Source: Leucobacter zeae (GTDB lineage Bacteria > Actinomycetota > Actinomycetes > Actinomycetales > Microbacteriaceae). From it: DNA of 64,000 nucleotides. A program made the translations under genes and the position numbers. Below the pieces are notes generated by a model. The model did no database searches and had not been told where the DNA came from. It saw nothing but the letters and a program-made list of their open reading frames with translations. Below are positions 55,753-64,000 of this stretch, in pieces. The stretch's first letter is position 1. Each line of letters opens with the position of its first letter. The stretch covers positions 294,799 through 358,798 of the forward strand of contig NZ_QYAB01000002.1 of the NCBI RefSeq assembly GCF_016758175.1. Reading direction: 5' to 3'.

Positions 55753-57570
55753 GTGACCACGCTCGTGCGCATCCTGCGCTTCACCCGCTCGCTCGCGCCC
55801 TACTACGTCGGCATCATGATCGCCGCAGCGGTCGTGACGGCCGCGGGCCTCGCCGTTCCCTTCATCACGGGGACGGCGACGGACGCCATCGTCGACGCGG
55901 TCGGCGCCGCGACCTCCGGGGGAGGCGTTCCCGCGGGGTCGGTGCGCACCGTCGTGCTGCTGGCGCTCGCGCTGCTCGCCGTGGGCCTCGTCGAGGCCGG
56001 CGTCGGCAACCTCGGGGGCTACTGGGGCGACGTGATGAGCGCGAAGATGCGCACGATCCTGTCGACGCGGTACTTCGAGCAGCTGCTCGCCCTGCCGCAG
56101 CGCTATTACGACAACGAGCTCACCGGCACGATCGTCGCGCGCCTGAACCGCTCCATCTCCGAGGTCACGAACTTCATGAAGACGTTCTCGAACATGTTCG
56201 TGACGCTCTTCCTCACCACTGCCTCCGTGCTCGTCATCAGCGCGATCTACTACTGGCCGCTCGCGGTCCTGCTCGCCGTCGCGTATCCGCTGTACTTCTG
56301 GCTGACGACGCTGACGAGCCGCAAGTGGCAGGTGATCGAGGGAGAGAAGAACGAGCACGTCGACGTCGCGTCGGGGCGGTTCGCCGAGGTCGTGGGCCAG
56401 ATGCGCGTGGTGAAGTCGTTCGTGCGGGAGCGCAGCGAGCTCTCCGCGTTCTCGGGGCGCTTCCGGAGCACCGAGACGCTGACCGCGGCGCAGTCGCGCA
56501 ATTGGCACCTCATGGACGCGTTGCGACAGGGGGTGCTCCATCTCATCTTCTTCGCGCTGTACGCGATCATCTTCGTCCGCACGGTCACGGGGCACTTCTC
56601 CGTCGGCGACATGGTCATGCTCATCCAGCTCATGGCGATGGCGCGGCAGCCGGTCACGAGCCTCAGCTGGGTCGTGGATTCGTCGCAGCGGGCGATCGCG
56701 GGTTCGAAGTCGTACTTCGAGGTGATGGATCTCGAGCCCGCGGTCGTGGACGGCGGGGGCGAGCGGCCGCACGAGCCGACCGGTCGTGCGGGATCCACGA
56801 GCGGTCCCGCGGTCTCGTTCCGCGACGTCCGATTCGGGTACGACGATGACGCGGACGTGCTGGCAGGCATCTCGTTCGACGTCGCGCCGGGGGAGCGGAT
56901 CGCCTTCGTCGGCGAGTCCGGCGGCGGCAAGACGACGATCACGAGTCTGCTCATGGGGCTCTACGGGGTGCGTTCGGGACGTATCGAGGTGGCGGGTGCG
57001 GGGGACGGTTCGGACCTCGACGCGCTCCGCCGCTCCATCGGCGTCGTGTTCCAGGAACCGAACCTCTTCTCGGGCACGGTCGCCGAGAACATCGCGTACG
57101 GCCGACCGGAGGCGACGCGCGAACAGATCGTCGCCGCCGCGGAGCGCGCCGCGGTCGACCCCTTCGTGAGCCGGTTCCCCCAGGGGTACGACACGGTCAT
57201 CGGCGAGCGGGGAGTCAAGCTCTCGGGCGGTCAGAAGCAGCGCATCGCGGTCGCGCGGGCGATGCTGAAGGATGCGCCGATCCTCGTGCTCGACGAGGCG
57301 ACGTCGGCGCTCGACACGAAGTCGGAGCGGCTGGTGCAGGCGGGACTCGACGAGCTCATGCGCGGACGCACGAGCCTCATCATCGCGCACCGGCTCTCGA
57401 CCATCGCCGAGGTCGACCGCATCGTCACGCTGCGCGGCGGTCGCATCGACGAGATCGGCACCCCCGCCGAGCTCGCGGCCTCGGGCGGCATCTACGCCGA
57501 GCTCCTCGCGCTGCAGCACTCGACCGCGAAGTCCGACCGCAAGCGACTGCGGGAGTTCGACGTCGTCTGA
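55753..57570 (+). CDS. ABC exporter, fused membrane and ATPase domains (ABCB-like)
   Basis: Half-transporter of 605 residues working as a dimer. Six helices lie in residues 1-310 (ABC_membrane type 1 fold; GYWGDVMSAKMRTILSTRYFEQLLALPQRYYDNELTGTIVARLNRSISEV is the coupling-helix region). The ATPase has Walker A GESGGGKT starting at residue 387, Q-loop VVFQEPNLFSGTVAENIAYG, signature VKLSGGQKQRIAVARAML, Walker B ILVLDEATSALDTKSE and switch IIAHRLSTI. It probably exports a lipid, drug or peptide; the substrate is not evident. The GTG has GAAGGAGG nine bases upstream. Confidence 0.92.
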   Translation: MTTLVRILRFTRSLAPYYVGIMIAAAVVTAAGLAVPFITGTATDAIVDAVGAATSGGGVPAGSVRTVVLLALALLAVGLVEAGVGNLGGYWGDVMSAKMRTILSTRYFEQLLALPQRYYDNELTGTIVARLNRSISEVTNFMKTFSNMFVTLFLTTASVLVISAIYYWPLAVLLAVAYPLYFWLTTLTSRKWQVIEGEKNEHVDVASGRFAEVVGQMRVVKSFVRERSELSAFSGRFRSTETLTAAQSRNWHLMDALRQGVLHLIFFALYAIIFVRTVTGHFSVGDMVMLIQLMAMARQPVTSLSWVVDSSQRAIAGSKSYFEVMDLEPAVVDGGGERPHEPTGRAGSTSGPAVSFRDVRFGYDDDADVLAGISFDVAPGERIAFVGESGGGKTTITSLLMGLYGVRSGRIEVAGAGDGSDLDALRRSIGVVFQEPNLFSGTVAENIAYGRPEATREQIVAAAERAAVDPFVSRFPQGYDTVIGERGVKLSGGQKQRIAVARAMLKDAPILVLDEATSALDTKSERLVQAGLDELMRGRTSLIIAHRLSTIAEVDRIVTLRGGRIDEIGTPAELAASGGIYAELLALQHSTAKSDRKRLREFDVV

Positions 57571-57685
57571 GCAGCGGGATGGGAAGGGCGGCGCCCGGCG
57601 CTCGCGGCCGGCAGAAGCGAGCTGCACGCGCGGCACGGCTGCGGGACCCGATCCGTTCGGCCGCCCGTGCTGTCCGGCGGGCCGC

Positions 57686-57740
57686 TTGTGCGCCGGGTGT
57701 CGGCGTCGGCGCTGTTTGTGCGCCGGGTGTCGGCGTCGGC
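57686..57740. repeat. Two 25-bp direct repeats, 30-bp period
   Basis: The 25 bases at 57686-57710 recur exactly at 57716-57740 (TTGTGCGCCGGGTGTCGGCG plus CGGC core). They lie in the 417-base gap between the ABC exporter and the DUF2130 gene, which otherwise holds only a second repeat block and a likely promoter. The frame through this gap is open but repetitive and not gene-like. Confidence 0.8.
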
Positions 57741-57825
57741 CGTGAACCTTCCCGCACCGATGCACGTGAACGCGTACAGTATGTCGCGAAACCGGGTGCT
57801 TTTCGATCGATCGGTGCCGGAGGGT

Positions 57826-57873
57826 GCGCGGGTCGGTGCTCGCGCGGGTCGGTGCTCGCACGGGTCGGTGCTC
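57826..57873. repeat. Three 16-bp tandem repeats
   Basis: Units 57826-57841 and 57842-57857 are identical (GCGCGGGTCGGTGCTC); 57858-57873 differs by one base. Located 115 bases before the DUF2130 start codon. Could be a protein-binding array or simple slippage repeat. Confidence 0.8.
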
Positions 57874-57947
57874 GTAACGCCTCGAGTGGGTATCGGCCGA
57901 CCCGGGCCGCTCCGGTCAGCGCGTGTCGGCGGTGTGTGCCAGGGTGG

Positions 57948-57953
57948 TAGCGT
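57948..57953 (+). promoter_or_regulatory. Possible -10 box of the DUF2130-helicase operon
   Basis: TAGCGT, 34 bases before the GTG start; GGGAGG ribosome site at about 57976-57981 lies between. Confidence 0.4.
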
Positions 57954-57987
57954 CCCACCGTCAGCGAGTATCCGAGGGAGGTCCTCC

Positions 57988-59400
57988 GTGCACGAGATCC
58001 AGTGCCCGCACTGCGAGCGTCTGTTCACCGTCGACGATGCGGGGTACGCCGACATCCTGAAGCAGGTGCGCGATCGCGACTTCGAGCAGCAGCTCCACGA
58101 GCGGCTCGAGTTCGCCGAGGCCGACAAGCAGAAGGCGCTCGAGCTGGCGCGCGCGGCGGCGGAGGGCGAGCTGCAGCGGGCCGCTGCGAAGAAGGACTCC
58201 GAGATCCAGCAGCTGCGGGCGCAGCTCGACGCGGGCGAGACGGCGCAGCGGCTCGCGGTAGCCGAGGCCCTCGGCGCGGTGGAGAAGGAGCGCGACGCGC
58301 TCGCGGGCGAGCTCGAGCGGGCCAGGCGCGAGCAGCGGGCCGCGGCCGAGCTCGCCGAGGCGAAGCTCGTCGCTGAGGTGCGGCAGGCGGCGGCCGAGAA
58401 GGAGACGGAGCTCGAGCGCCTGCGGGCCGAGCTGGACCGCATCGAGCTCGCGCAGCGCCTCGCCGTCACCGAGGCGGTGAGCGCGGTCGAGAAGGAGCGC
58501 GACGACCTCAGGAGCGGCCTCGAGCGGGCGGCGCTCGAGAAGCAGCTCGTGGAGCAGTCGATGCGCGACCGCTACGAGGCGCAGCTGCGCGAGCGCGAGG
58601 AGCAGATCGAGCGCCTGCGCGACATGAAGGCGCGGCTGTCGACGAAGATGATCGGCGAGACCCTCGAGCTGCACTGCGAGCACACCTTCAACCGGTATCG
58701 CGCGATGGCGTTTCCCAACGCCTACTTCGAGAAGGACAATGACGCCCGCACCGGTAGCAAGGGCGACTACATCTTCCGCGACTTCGACGAGGGCGGTGTC
58801 GAGATCGTCTCGATCATGTTCGAGATGAAGAACGAGGCCGACGAGACCGCCACCAAGAAGAAGAACGAGGACTTCCTGAAAGAGCTCGACAAGGATCGCC
58901 GGGAGAAGGGCTGCGAGTACGCGGTGCTCGTCTCGCTGCTCGAGCCCGAGAACGAGTACTACAACGACGGCATCGTCGACGTGTCCCACCGCTTCCCGAA
59001 GACCTATGTGGTGCGGCCGCAGTTCTTCCTGCCGCTCATCACCCTGCTGCGCAACGGCGCGCTCAACGCCCTCAAGTACAAGGCGGAGCTCGAGCAGGTG
59101 CGCGCGCAGAACATCGACATCACCCATTTCGAAGAGCACCTCGACAAGTTCAAGGACGCCTTCGGTCGCAACTACGACCTCGCATCGCGCCAGTTCCAGG
59201 AGGCCATCGACCGCATCGACAAGTCGATCCTCGAGATGCAGCGGGTCAAGGAGAACCTGCTGAAGTCCGAGAACAATCTGCGTCTCGCGAACGACAAGGC
59301 GCAGGGCGTTACGATCAAGAAGCTCACGCGAGGCAACCCGACCATGCAGGCGAAGTTCGCCGAGCTCGAGCACACGCCCGGCGAGATCGCCGGCGACTGA
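57988..59400 (+). CDS. DUF2130 protein: coiled coil plus PD-(D/E)XK nuclease-like domain
   Basis: A 470-residue cytoplasmic protein. A short zinc-ribbon-like start (C6-P-H-C9) is followed by about 190 residues of continuous charged coiled coil (residues 20-215), then the DUF2130 domain. There GSKGD (256-260) and FEMKNE (E279-x-K281) form the D...E-x-K pattern of restriction-endonuclease-fold nucleases, followed by [65 protein letters not shown]. The C-terminal 90 residues are helical again. Biochemical function has not been established to my knowledge. The GTG start has GGGAGG in front; the helicase gene follows after 19 bases, so the two are almost certainly co-expressed. Confidence 0.85.
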   Translation: MHEIQCPHCERLFTVDDAGYADILKQVRDRDFEQQLHERLEFAEADKQKALELARAAAEGELQRAAAKKDSEIQQLRAQLDAGETAQRLAVAEALGAVEKERDALAGELERARREQRAAAELAEAKLVAEVRQAAAEKETELERLRAELDRIELAQRLAVTEAVSAVEKERDDLRSGLERAALEKQLVEQSMRDRYEAQLREREEQIERLRDMKARLSTKMIGETLELHCEHTFNRYRAMAFPNAYFEKDNDARTGSKGDYIFRDFDEGGVEIVSIMFEMKNEADETATKKKNEDFLKELDKDRREKGCEYAVLVSLLEPENEYYNDGIVDVSHRFPKTYVVRPQFFLPLITLLRNGALNALKYKAELEQVRAQNIDITHFEEHLDKFKDAFGRNYDLASRQFQEAIDRIDKSILEMQRVKENLLKSENNLRLANDKAQGVTIKKLTRGNPTMQAKFAELEHTPGEIAGD

Positions 59401-59419
59401 CCGGACGGACCGCGCACCT

Positions 59420-62038
59420 ATGAACCTGGGATCGATTCTCGAGAGCACGAGCTTCGCCGAACCCGACGAGATCTTCGCCGCATTCGAGGAGTGGGCGTGG
59501 GAGGAGAAGGCGCTGCGCCTCTACCCGGCCCAGGAGGAGGCGGTGCTCGGCATCGCGCTGGGCAGCAACGTGGTGCTCGCGACCCCGACGGGCACGGGCA
59601 AGTCGCTCGTGGCTCTCGGCGCGCACTTCACCGCGCTCGCCGAGGGGCGGCGCACGGTCTACACCGCGCCCATCAAGGCGCTCGTGAGCGAGAAGTTCTT
59701 CGACCTCGTCGACGCGTTCGGCGCCGAGAACGTCGGGATGGTGACGGGCGACACCTCGATCAACTCCGACGCCCCGATCCTCTGCTGCACCGCCGAGATC
59801 CTCGCGAACCTCGCGATCCGGGATCGCGACGCCGGAGGCATCACCCAGGTCGTGATGGACGAGTTCCACTTCTACGCAGAACCCGACCGCGGGTGGGCCT
59901 GGCAGGTGCCGCTCCTGCTGATGCACGACGCGCAGTTCCTGCTGATGTCCGCGACGCTCGGCGACGTCACCGACCTCGCGGCGGACCTCTCGCGGCGCAC
60001 GGGTCGCGACACCGCGCTCGTCACGGGCGTCGAGCGCCCCGTGCCGCTGCACTTCGCGTACGCCGTCGCCCCGGCGCACGAGGTCGTCGAGCAGCTCATC
60101 GAGGATCGGCAGACGCCCGCCTATCTCGTGCATTTCAACCAGTCCCACGCCGTCGAGCAGGCCCAGGCGCTCGCGTCGATCCGGATCGTGGATCGGGCGG
60201 GACGCGACGAGATCGCCGACGCCATCGGAGACTTTCGGTTCTCAACCGGGTTCGGCTCGACGCTCTCGCGCCTCGTCCGGGCCGGCATCGGCGTGCACCA
60301 CGCCGGCATGCTGCCGCGCTACCGGCGACTCGTCGAGCAGCTGGCGCAGCGCGGAATGCTGCGGGTCATCTGCGGTACCGACACCCTGGGCGTCGGGATC
60401 AACGTGCCGATCCGCACGGTCGTCATCACCGCGCTCACCAAGTTCGACGGTGAGAAGATGCGACGGCTCTCCGCCCGGGAGTTCCACCAGATCGCGGGCC
60501 GGGCGGGACGCGCGGGCTTCGACACCGAGGGCGACGTGATCGCCCTCGCCCCTGAGCACGAGATCGAGAATGCGAAGGCAGCGGCGAAGGCGGCAGCGAA
60601 GGCGACCGGCGGCAAGAAGGCGAAGCCCGTCAAGAAGAAGTCGCCCCCGCAGGGCTTCGTCGCCTGGAACGAGGCGACGCTCGACAAGATCGTCGCGTCC
60701 CAGCCCGAGCCGCTCGTCAGCCGCATGCGGGTCACGCACGCGATGGTGCTCGGAGTCATCGGACGGGGAGAGCAGCGGGAGGGCGAGGCCCTCGAGACCA
60801 TGCGCACGCTCGTCTTCGACAGTCACGAGCCGCGGGCCGCGCAGTTCGCGCACGCCCGCACCGCTATCGGGATCTTCCGCACCCTGCGACGCGGCGGCAT
60901 CGTCGAGGTGCACGAGCAGCAGGACCCGCTCACGGGGCGCACGGAGCGTCTCCTGCGACTCACGATCGAGCTGCAGGCGAACTTCGCGCTGAATCAGCCG
61001 CTGTCGCCGTTCGCGCTCGCCGCGATCGAGCTGCTCGACCCCGAGTCCCCGGAGTACGCGCTCGACGTGATCTCGATCATCGAAGCGACGCTGGAGGATC
61101 CGCGTGCGATCCTCCGGGCGCAGGAGCACAAGGCCCGCGGCGAGGCCATCGGGGCCATGAAGGCCGAGGGCATCGAGTACGAGGAGCGTATGGAGCTGCT
61201 CGAACAGATCACCCATCCGCAGCCGCTCAAGGAACTGCTCGAGGAGGCGTTCCACGAGTACACGAAGGAGGTGCCGTGGGCGCGGGACTACGCGCTCAAG
61301 CCCAAGTCCGTCGTCCGCGACATGATCGAGCGCGCGTTCGGATTCCGGGACCTCGTGTCGTTCTACCAGCTCGGGCGCTCGGAGGGTGGGGTGCTGCGCT
61401 ACCTGAGCGACGCCTTCCGCGCGATCGAGCGCACGGTGCCCGAACAGGCCAAGAGCCCGGAGCTCGAGGAACTCATCGAGTGGCTCGGCGAACTCGTGCG
61501 ACAGATCGACTCGAGCCTCATCGACGAGTGGGAGGAGCTCGCGAACCCGTCCGTGGATCCCGAGGCGCATCGCGCGGCGCGGGCGCTCCTCGGTCTCGAC
61601 GGAGACGGCGCCGACGGCGCGATCGCGCTGGCGCCGCCGACGCGCTCGGTGCTCTCGAACCCGCGCGCGTTCGGCGTGATGCTGCGCAATGCCCTCTTCC
61701 TGCGCGTCCAGGCCGCAGCGTTCGAACGGCTCGACCAGCTCGCGGCGCTCGACGGGCCGCACGGCTTCGGTGAGCTGCGCTGGCGCGAGGCGCTCGACGA
61801 GTACTTCGCCGAGTACGACGAGATCGGCACGGGCGCCGACGCGCGCTCGGCACGACTGCTCGAGGTCGACCGCGGGCCCGAAGCGACCTCGGCTGGGGTG
61901 TGGCGCTTCCGCCAGGTGCTGCTCGACCCCGAGGGCGACCGCGACTGGGCGATCGAGGGCTTCGTCGATCTCTCGGAGTCGGAGGCGCTGGGCGAACCAG
62001 CCGTGCGGGTGCAGCGCGTCGGACCCGTGCTGACCTGA
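59420..62038 (+). CDS. Ski2-like DEAD/DEAH-box helicase with DUF3516 C-terminus
   Basis: Superfamily 2 helicase of 872 residues. Motif I ATPTGTGKS at 54-62, motif II DEFH at 147-150 (a DExH variant), motif III LMSATLGDV, motif VI QIAGRAGRAGFDTEG. A Lys/Ala-rich linker (AAAKAAAKATGGKKAKPVKKK) follows RecA domain 2; the rest is DUF3516, helical, about residues 420-872. Such proteins are common in actinobacteria and are related to RNA-processing helicases, but no substrate is proven. It starts 19 bases after the DUF2130 gene with only a weak ribosome site (CGGACGG), consistent with translational coupling. Its stop codon lies inside a tandem repeat. Confidence 0.88.
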   Translation: MNLGSILESTSFAEPDEIFAAFEEWAWEEKALRLYPAQEEAVLGIALGSNVVLATPTGTGKSLVALGAHFTALAEGRRTVYTAPIKALVSEKFFDLVDAFGAENVGMVTGDTSINSDAPILCCTAEILANLAIRDRDAGGITQVVMDEFHFYAEPDRGWAWQVPLLLMHDAQFLLMSATLGDVTDLAADLSRRTGRDTALVTGVERPVPLHFAYAVAPAHEVVEQLIEDRQTPAYLVHFNQSHAVEQAQALASIRIVDRAGRDEIADAIGDFRFSTGFGSTLSRLVRAGIGVHHAGMLPRYRRLVEQLAQRGMLRVICGTDTLGVGINVPIRTVVITALTKFDGEKMRRLSAREFHQIAGRAGRAGFDTEGDVIALAPEHEIENAKAAAKAAAKATGGKKAKPVKKKSPPQGFVAWNEATLDKIVASQPEPLVSRMRVTHAMVLGVIGRGEQREGEALETMRTLVFDSHEPRAAQFAHARTAIGIFRTLRRGGIVEVHEQQDPLTGRTERLLRLTIELQANFALNQPLSPFALAAIELLDPESPEYALDVISIIEATLEDPRAILRAQEHKARGEAIGAMKAEGIEYEERMELLEQITHPQPLKELLEEAFHEYTKEVPWARDYALKPKSVVRDMIERAFGFRDLVSFYQLGRSEGGVLRYLSDAFRAIERTVPEQAKSPELEELIEWLGELVRQIDSSLIDEWEELANPSVDPEAHRAARALLGLDGDGADGAIALAPPTRSVLSNPRAFGVMLRNALFLRVQAAAFERLDQLAALDGPHGFGELRWREALDEYFAEYDEIGTGADARSARLLEVDRGPEATSAGVWRFRQVLLDPEGDRDWAIEGFVDLSESEALGEPAVRVQRVGPVLT

Positions 62039-62061
62039 CCCGTGCTGACCTGACCCGTGCT
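62022..62061. repeat. 15-bp tandem repeat spanning the helicase stop codon
   Basis: GACCCGTGCTGACCT occurs at 62022-62036 and 62037-62051, with a partial third copy to 62061. Read in the helicase frame each unit gives PVLT-stop, so every copy carries its own in-frame TGA. Confidence 0.85.
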
Positions 62062-62135
62062 CGCCCGACCCGTGTCGCGGGCACGCCGGGTGCCGCCCCG
62101 CCCGGCGGCCCCGGCAACCGCCGAGACCGCTGCGA

Positions 62136-62141
62136 TAGCGT
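62136..62141 (+). promoter_or_regulatory. Possible -10 box of the epimerase gene
   Basis: TAGCGT, 35 bases before the ATG at 62177; AGGGGG serves as ribosome site. No clear -35. Confidence 0.35.
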
Positions 62142-62176
62142 GGAGGCCTTCGTTCAGGCGGACTCCAGGGGGATAC

Positions 62177-63475
62177 ATGATTCCGTACGCGGATCGCACG
62201 CGCGTGCTCGCGGTCATCGGTACCAGACCGGAAGCGATCAAGATGATCCCGGTGATCCGCGCACTGCAGGACTCGGGCACCTTCCGGCCCGTCGTCATCT
62301 CGACCGGGCAGCACACCGACCTCGTCGACGACCTCATCCGCACCGCCGGGCTGCGGGTCGACGCGAACCTGCGCGCGTCCGAGCCGGTCGACGGCGTGCG
62401 CCCCAGCCTCAACGAGATGTTCGCGCGCGTGATGACGGGGATCGACCGGGTGTGGGCGAGCGAGGAGCTGCCGGAGCGCTACCGGGCCGACGGGCGGCGC
62501 GGCGTCGACGGGGCGGTCGCGTGCCTCGTGCACGGCGACACGAGCTCGGCCGCCGCCGCGGCCCTCGCCTCGTTCAACCTACAGATCCCGGTGGTGCACG
62601 TCGAGGCGGGGCTCCGCACCTCGAACCTGCTCTCGCCGTTCCCCGAGGAGGGCAACCGGCAGCTCATCTCGCGCGTCGCCGCGGTGCACTTCGCCCCGAC
62701 GACCGACAACAAGATGAATCTCGTGCGCGAGGGCGTCGACTACGACCGCGTGATCGTGACCGGCAACACCTCGATCGACATGCTGCAGTGGGCGTCCGAG
62801 CAGGCGGGCGGGTTCGGCCCGGGGCTCGAGGATCTCGTCGCGGATCCGGCGCGGCCCATCGTGCTCGTCACCGCGCACCGGCGGGAGAACTGGGGCCAGG
62901 GCCTCGCGAACATCGCGAGCGCGGTGCGGCGACTCGCCGACGCGCACCCCGAGGCGCGCTTCGTGGTGCCGATGCACCCGAATCCGGTCGCACGCGGGCC
63001 GCTGCTCGAGGCGCTCTCGGATGCGGGCAACGTGCGGCTCGTCGAGCCGCGCGACTACGCCGATTTCGCGCGGCTCATGGCCGCGTCTCGGTGCATCATC
63101 ACCGATTCGGGCGGGGTGCAGGAGGAGGCTCCCGCGCTCGGAGTCCCGGTGCTCGTGGCCCGCGATACGACGGAGCGCGGCGAGGGGGTCGCCGCGGGGA
63201 CGCTCGTGCTCGTCGGCACCGATCCCGACCGGATCGTGGCCGAGGCGACGGTGCTCCTCTCGGACGACGCCGAGCACGCCCGCCGCGCGGCGCGCGCGAA
63301 CCCCTACGGCGACGGCCGCGCCTCGGAGCGCATCGTGGCGGCCCTCGACCACATCCTCCGCGATGGACCGCCCGTCGCGGAGCTCGTGGGCGATGGTCTG
63401 CGCGACGCCGTGCAGCGCAGGCTGGGCATCGAGCGCAGCCGGACCGAGCGCGACGGCGACGGTCGCGATGCCTGA
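62177..63475 (+). CDS. wecB: UDP-N-acetylglucosamine 2-epimerase (non-hydrolysing)
   Basis: Cytoplasmic enzyme of 432 residues that interconverts UDP-GlcNAc and UDP-ManNAc for cell-surface polysaccharide. Family marks: VIGTRPEAIKMIPVIRAL at the start, GQHTDLVDD, LVHGDTSS, VVHVEAGLRT, FPEEGNRQLISRVAAVHFAPT, VTGNTSIDML, VTAHRRENWG, VPMHPNP and the UDP-binding SDSGGVQEEAPALGVPVLVARDTTERGEG-type segment. The C-terminus is about 40 residues longer than usual and charged. The ATG at 62177 is chosen over an upstream frame without similarity. It overlaps the glycosyltransferase gene by eight bases. Confidence 0.93.
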   Translation: MIPYADRTRVLAVIGTRPEAIKMIPVIRALQDSGTFRPVVISTGQHTDLVDDLIRTAGLRVDANLRASEPVDGVRPSLNEMFARVMTGIDRVWASEELPERYRADGRRGVDGAVACLVHGDTSSAAAAALASFNLQIPVVHVEAGLRTSNLLSPFPEEGNRQLISRVAAVHFAPTTDNKMNLVREGVDYDRVIVTGNTSIDMLQWASEQAGGFGPGLEDLVADPARPIVLVTAHRRENWGQGLANIASAVRRLADAHPEARFVVPMHPNPVARGPLLEALSDAGNVRLVEPRDYADFARLMAASRCIITDSGGVQEEAPALGVPVLVARDTTERGEGVAAGTLVLVGTDPDRIVAEATVLLSDDAEHARRAARANPYGDGRASERIVAALDHILRDGPPVAELVGDGLRDAVQRRLGIERSRTERDGDGRDA

Positions 63476-64000
63476 TCCGGGGGAGTACTGGGACCCGATC
63501 GCGCAGTGGCTCGCCGATGCGGTCTTCTTCATCGTGCACATCTACGACGGTCTGCCCGAGTGGGCCGTGCCGATCTTCATCGTCGCGGCGGTGATGGTGA
63601 TCAGCTCGACCGTCTCGCTCGTCGTGCTCGCCGCGCGTGCGCAGCGCCAGCTCCGCGAGGCGCACCGGGAACCGGCGGACGAGGCCGAGCGAGACGGCCG
63701 CGCCGGCGCCGGAAGCTCGCGGGAGGCCGAGTATCTCTGGGTGTTCATGGTCCCGGCCCTCAATGAGGAGACCGTCATCGCCGACTCGGTCGGGCGGCTC
63801 GCGCAGGTGCGGGTGACACACAAGCGGATCCTCGTGATCGACGACGGGTCCGACGACCGCACGGGCGAGATCCTGGCGGGGATCGCGGCCCCCGAGTTGA
63901 CCGTGCTCACGCGCACGGCCCCGAACGCCCGCCAGGGCAAGTCCGAGGCGCTCAACGACGCCTGGCGGCACCTCCATCGGGTGGTGCTCGGGTCGGGGGA
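63468..64000 (+). CDS. Glycosyltransferase family 2, partial (3' end outside window)
   Basis: The first 177 residues of a membrane-associated glycosyltransferase. Two parts are visible: an N-terminal hydrophobic helix (VPIFIVAAVMVISSTVSLVVLAA, about 36-58) and the opening of a GT2 catalytic domain (YLWVFMVPALNEETVIADSVGRL, then RILVIDDGSDDRTGEIL with the nucleotide-binding DDGSDD). It overlaps the epimerase stop by eight bases, so it probably uses a sugar nucleotide in the same surface-polysaccharide pathway, for example making a ManNAc-containing polymer. The coding frame is open to the right edge. Confidence 0.88.
   Translation, partial: MPDPGEYWDPIAQWLADAVFFIVHIYDGLPEWAVPIFIVAAVMVISSTVSLVVLAARAQRQLREAHREPADEAERDGRAGAGSSREAEYLWVFMVPALNEETVIADSVGRLAQVRVTHKRILVIDDGSDDRTGEILAGIAAPELTVLTRTAPNARQGKSEALNDAWRHLHRVVLGSG

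Noticed and set aside
57686-57873. Second possible CRISPR or integron-type repeat array
   Set aside because: Units are abutting or 5 bp apart, only two or three copies, and no cas or integrase gene is present.
57667-57987. Upstream in-frame extension of the DUF2130 gene
   Set aside because: It translates the direct repeats, has no family similarity, and the GTG at 57988 has a proper ribosome site and begins the conserved sequence.

Overview
The window is about 64 kb of very GC-rich DNA. It has short intergenic gaps, many ATGA-type gene overlaps, many GTG starts and several genes whose start codon sits 6-7 bases after a TANNNT -10 box. Together with the gene families (mycobacterial-type short GabD, PaaX, TM0106 RecB/helicase, DUF3516 helicase, YtcJ amidohydrolases), this points to an actinobacterium. 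A member of the Microbacteriaceae such as Leucobacter is my best guess, from general resemblance only. I see no rRNA, tRNA, CRISPR array, insertion sequence or prophage; this looks like ordinary chromosome rich in catabolic and transport genes.

Positions 1-10800: a long minus-strand run encodes an APH-type kinase, an AGXT2L-like class III PLP enzyme, a FeaR-like AraC regulator, a MoaF-family protein and a complete branched-chain-amino-acid-type ABC importer (LivJ, LivH, a fused LivM-LivG, and LivF, which runs off the left edge). A divergent TetR gene shares its promoter and operator. Kinase plus phospho-lyase suggests uptake and breakdown of an amino alcohol or hydroxylated amine. Positions 10089-20346: a second TetR repressor faces a + strand operon of a YtcJ-like amidohydrolase, a peptide/nickel-type ABC importer (binding protein, two permeases, fused double ATPase), two DUF3237 proteins and a PhzS-like flavin monooxygenase lying between them.

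Positions 20494-26855: an acetolactate-synthase-like TPP enzyme, an IclR regulator with a clear palindromic operator, a MobA-like 3-hydroxybenzoate 4-monooxygenase, and a PaaX regulator coupled to a small membrane protein. Positions 26961-31489: a succinate-semialdehyde dehydrogenase diverges from an APC permease and a flavin amine oxidase, a plausible polyamine/GABA module. Positions 31511-36033: a DUF4349 lipoprotein, an MFS transporter and a DEAD-box RNA helicase, separated by strong hairpins and a perfect 62-bp palindrome that has a relative at 20.4 kb.

Positions 36378-42763: a GNAT-AAA+ fusion, a three-domain TM0106 nuclease/exonuclease/helicase and a class I aminotransferase on the + strand. 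Positions 42846-47801 (minus): PucR regulator, APC permease, an unknown protein and a zinc alcohol dehydrogenase, likely one catabolic unit. Positions 47875-52397: a small unknown protein, alanine dehydrogenase divergent from an Lrp regulator, an AGCS alanine/sodium symporter and a nicotinamidase. The right part holds a CPA1 Na+/H+ antiporter, an AlkZ/YcaQ-superfamily winged-helix protein, an ABC exporter, a DUF2130 nuclease-like protein paired with a DUF3516 helicase, UDP-GlcNAc 2-epimerase and a truncated glycosyltransferase.

The candidates most worth attention are the DUF2130-DUF3516 pair, the GNAT-AAA+ fusion beside the TM0106 enzyme, the kinase/phospho-lyase importer cluster, and the DUF3237-monooxygenase-DUF3237 operon. 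None of these is proven novel from sequence alone.
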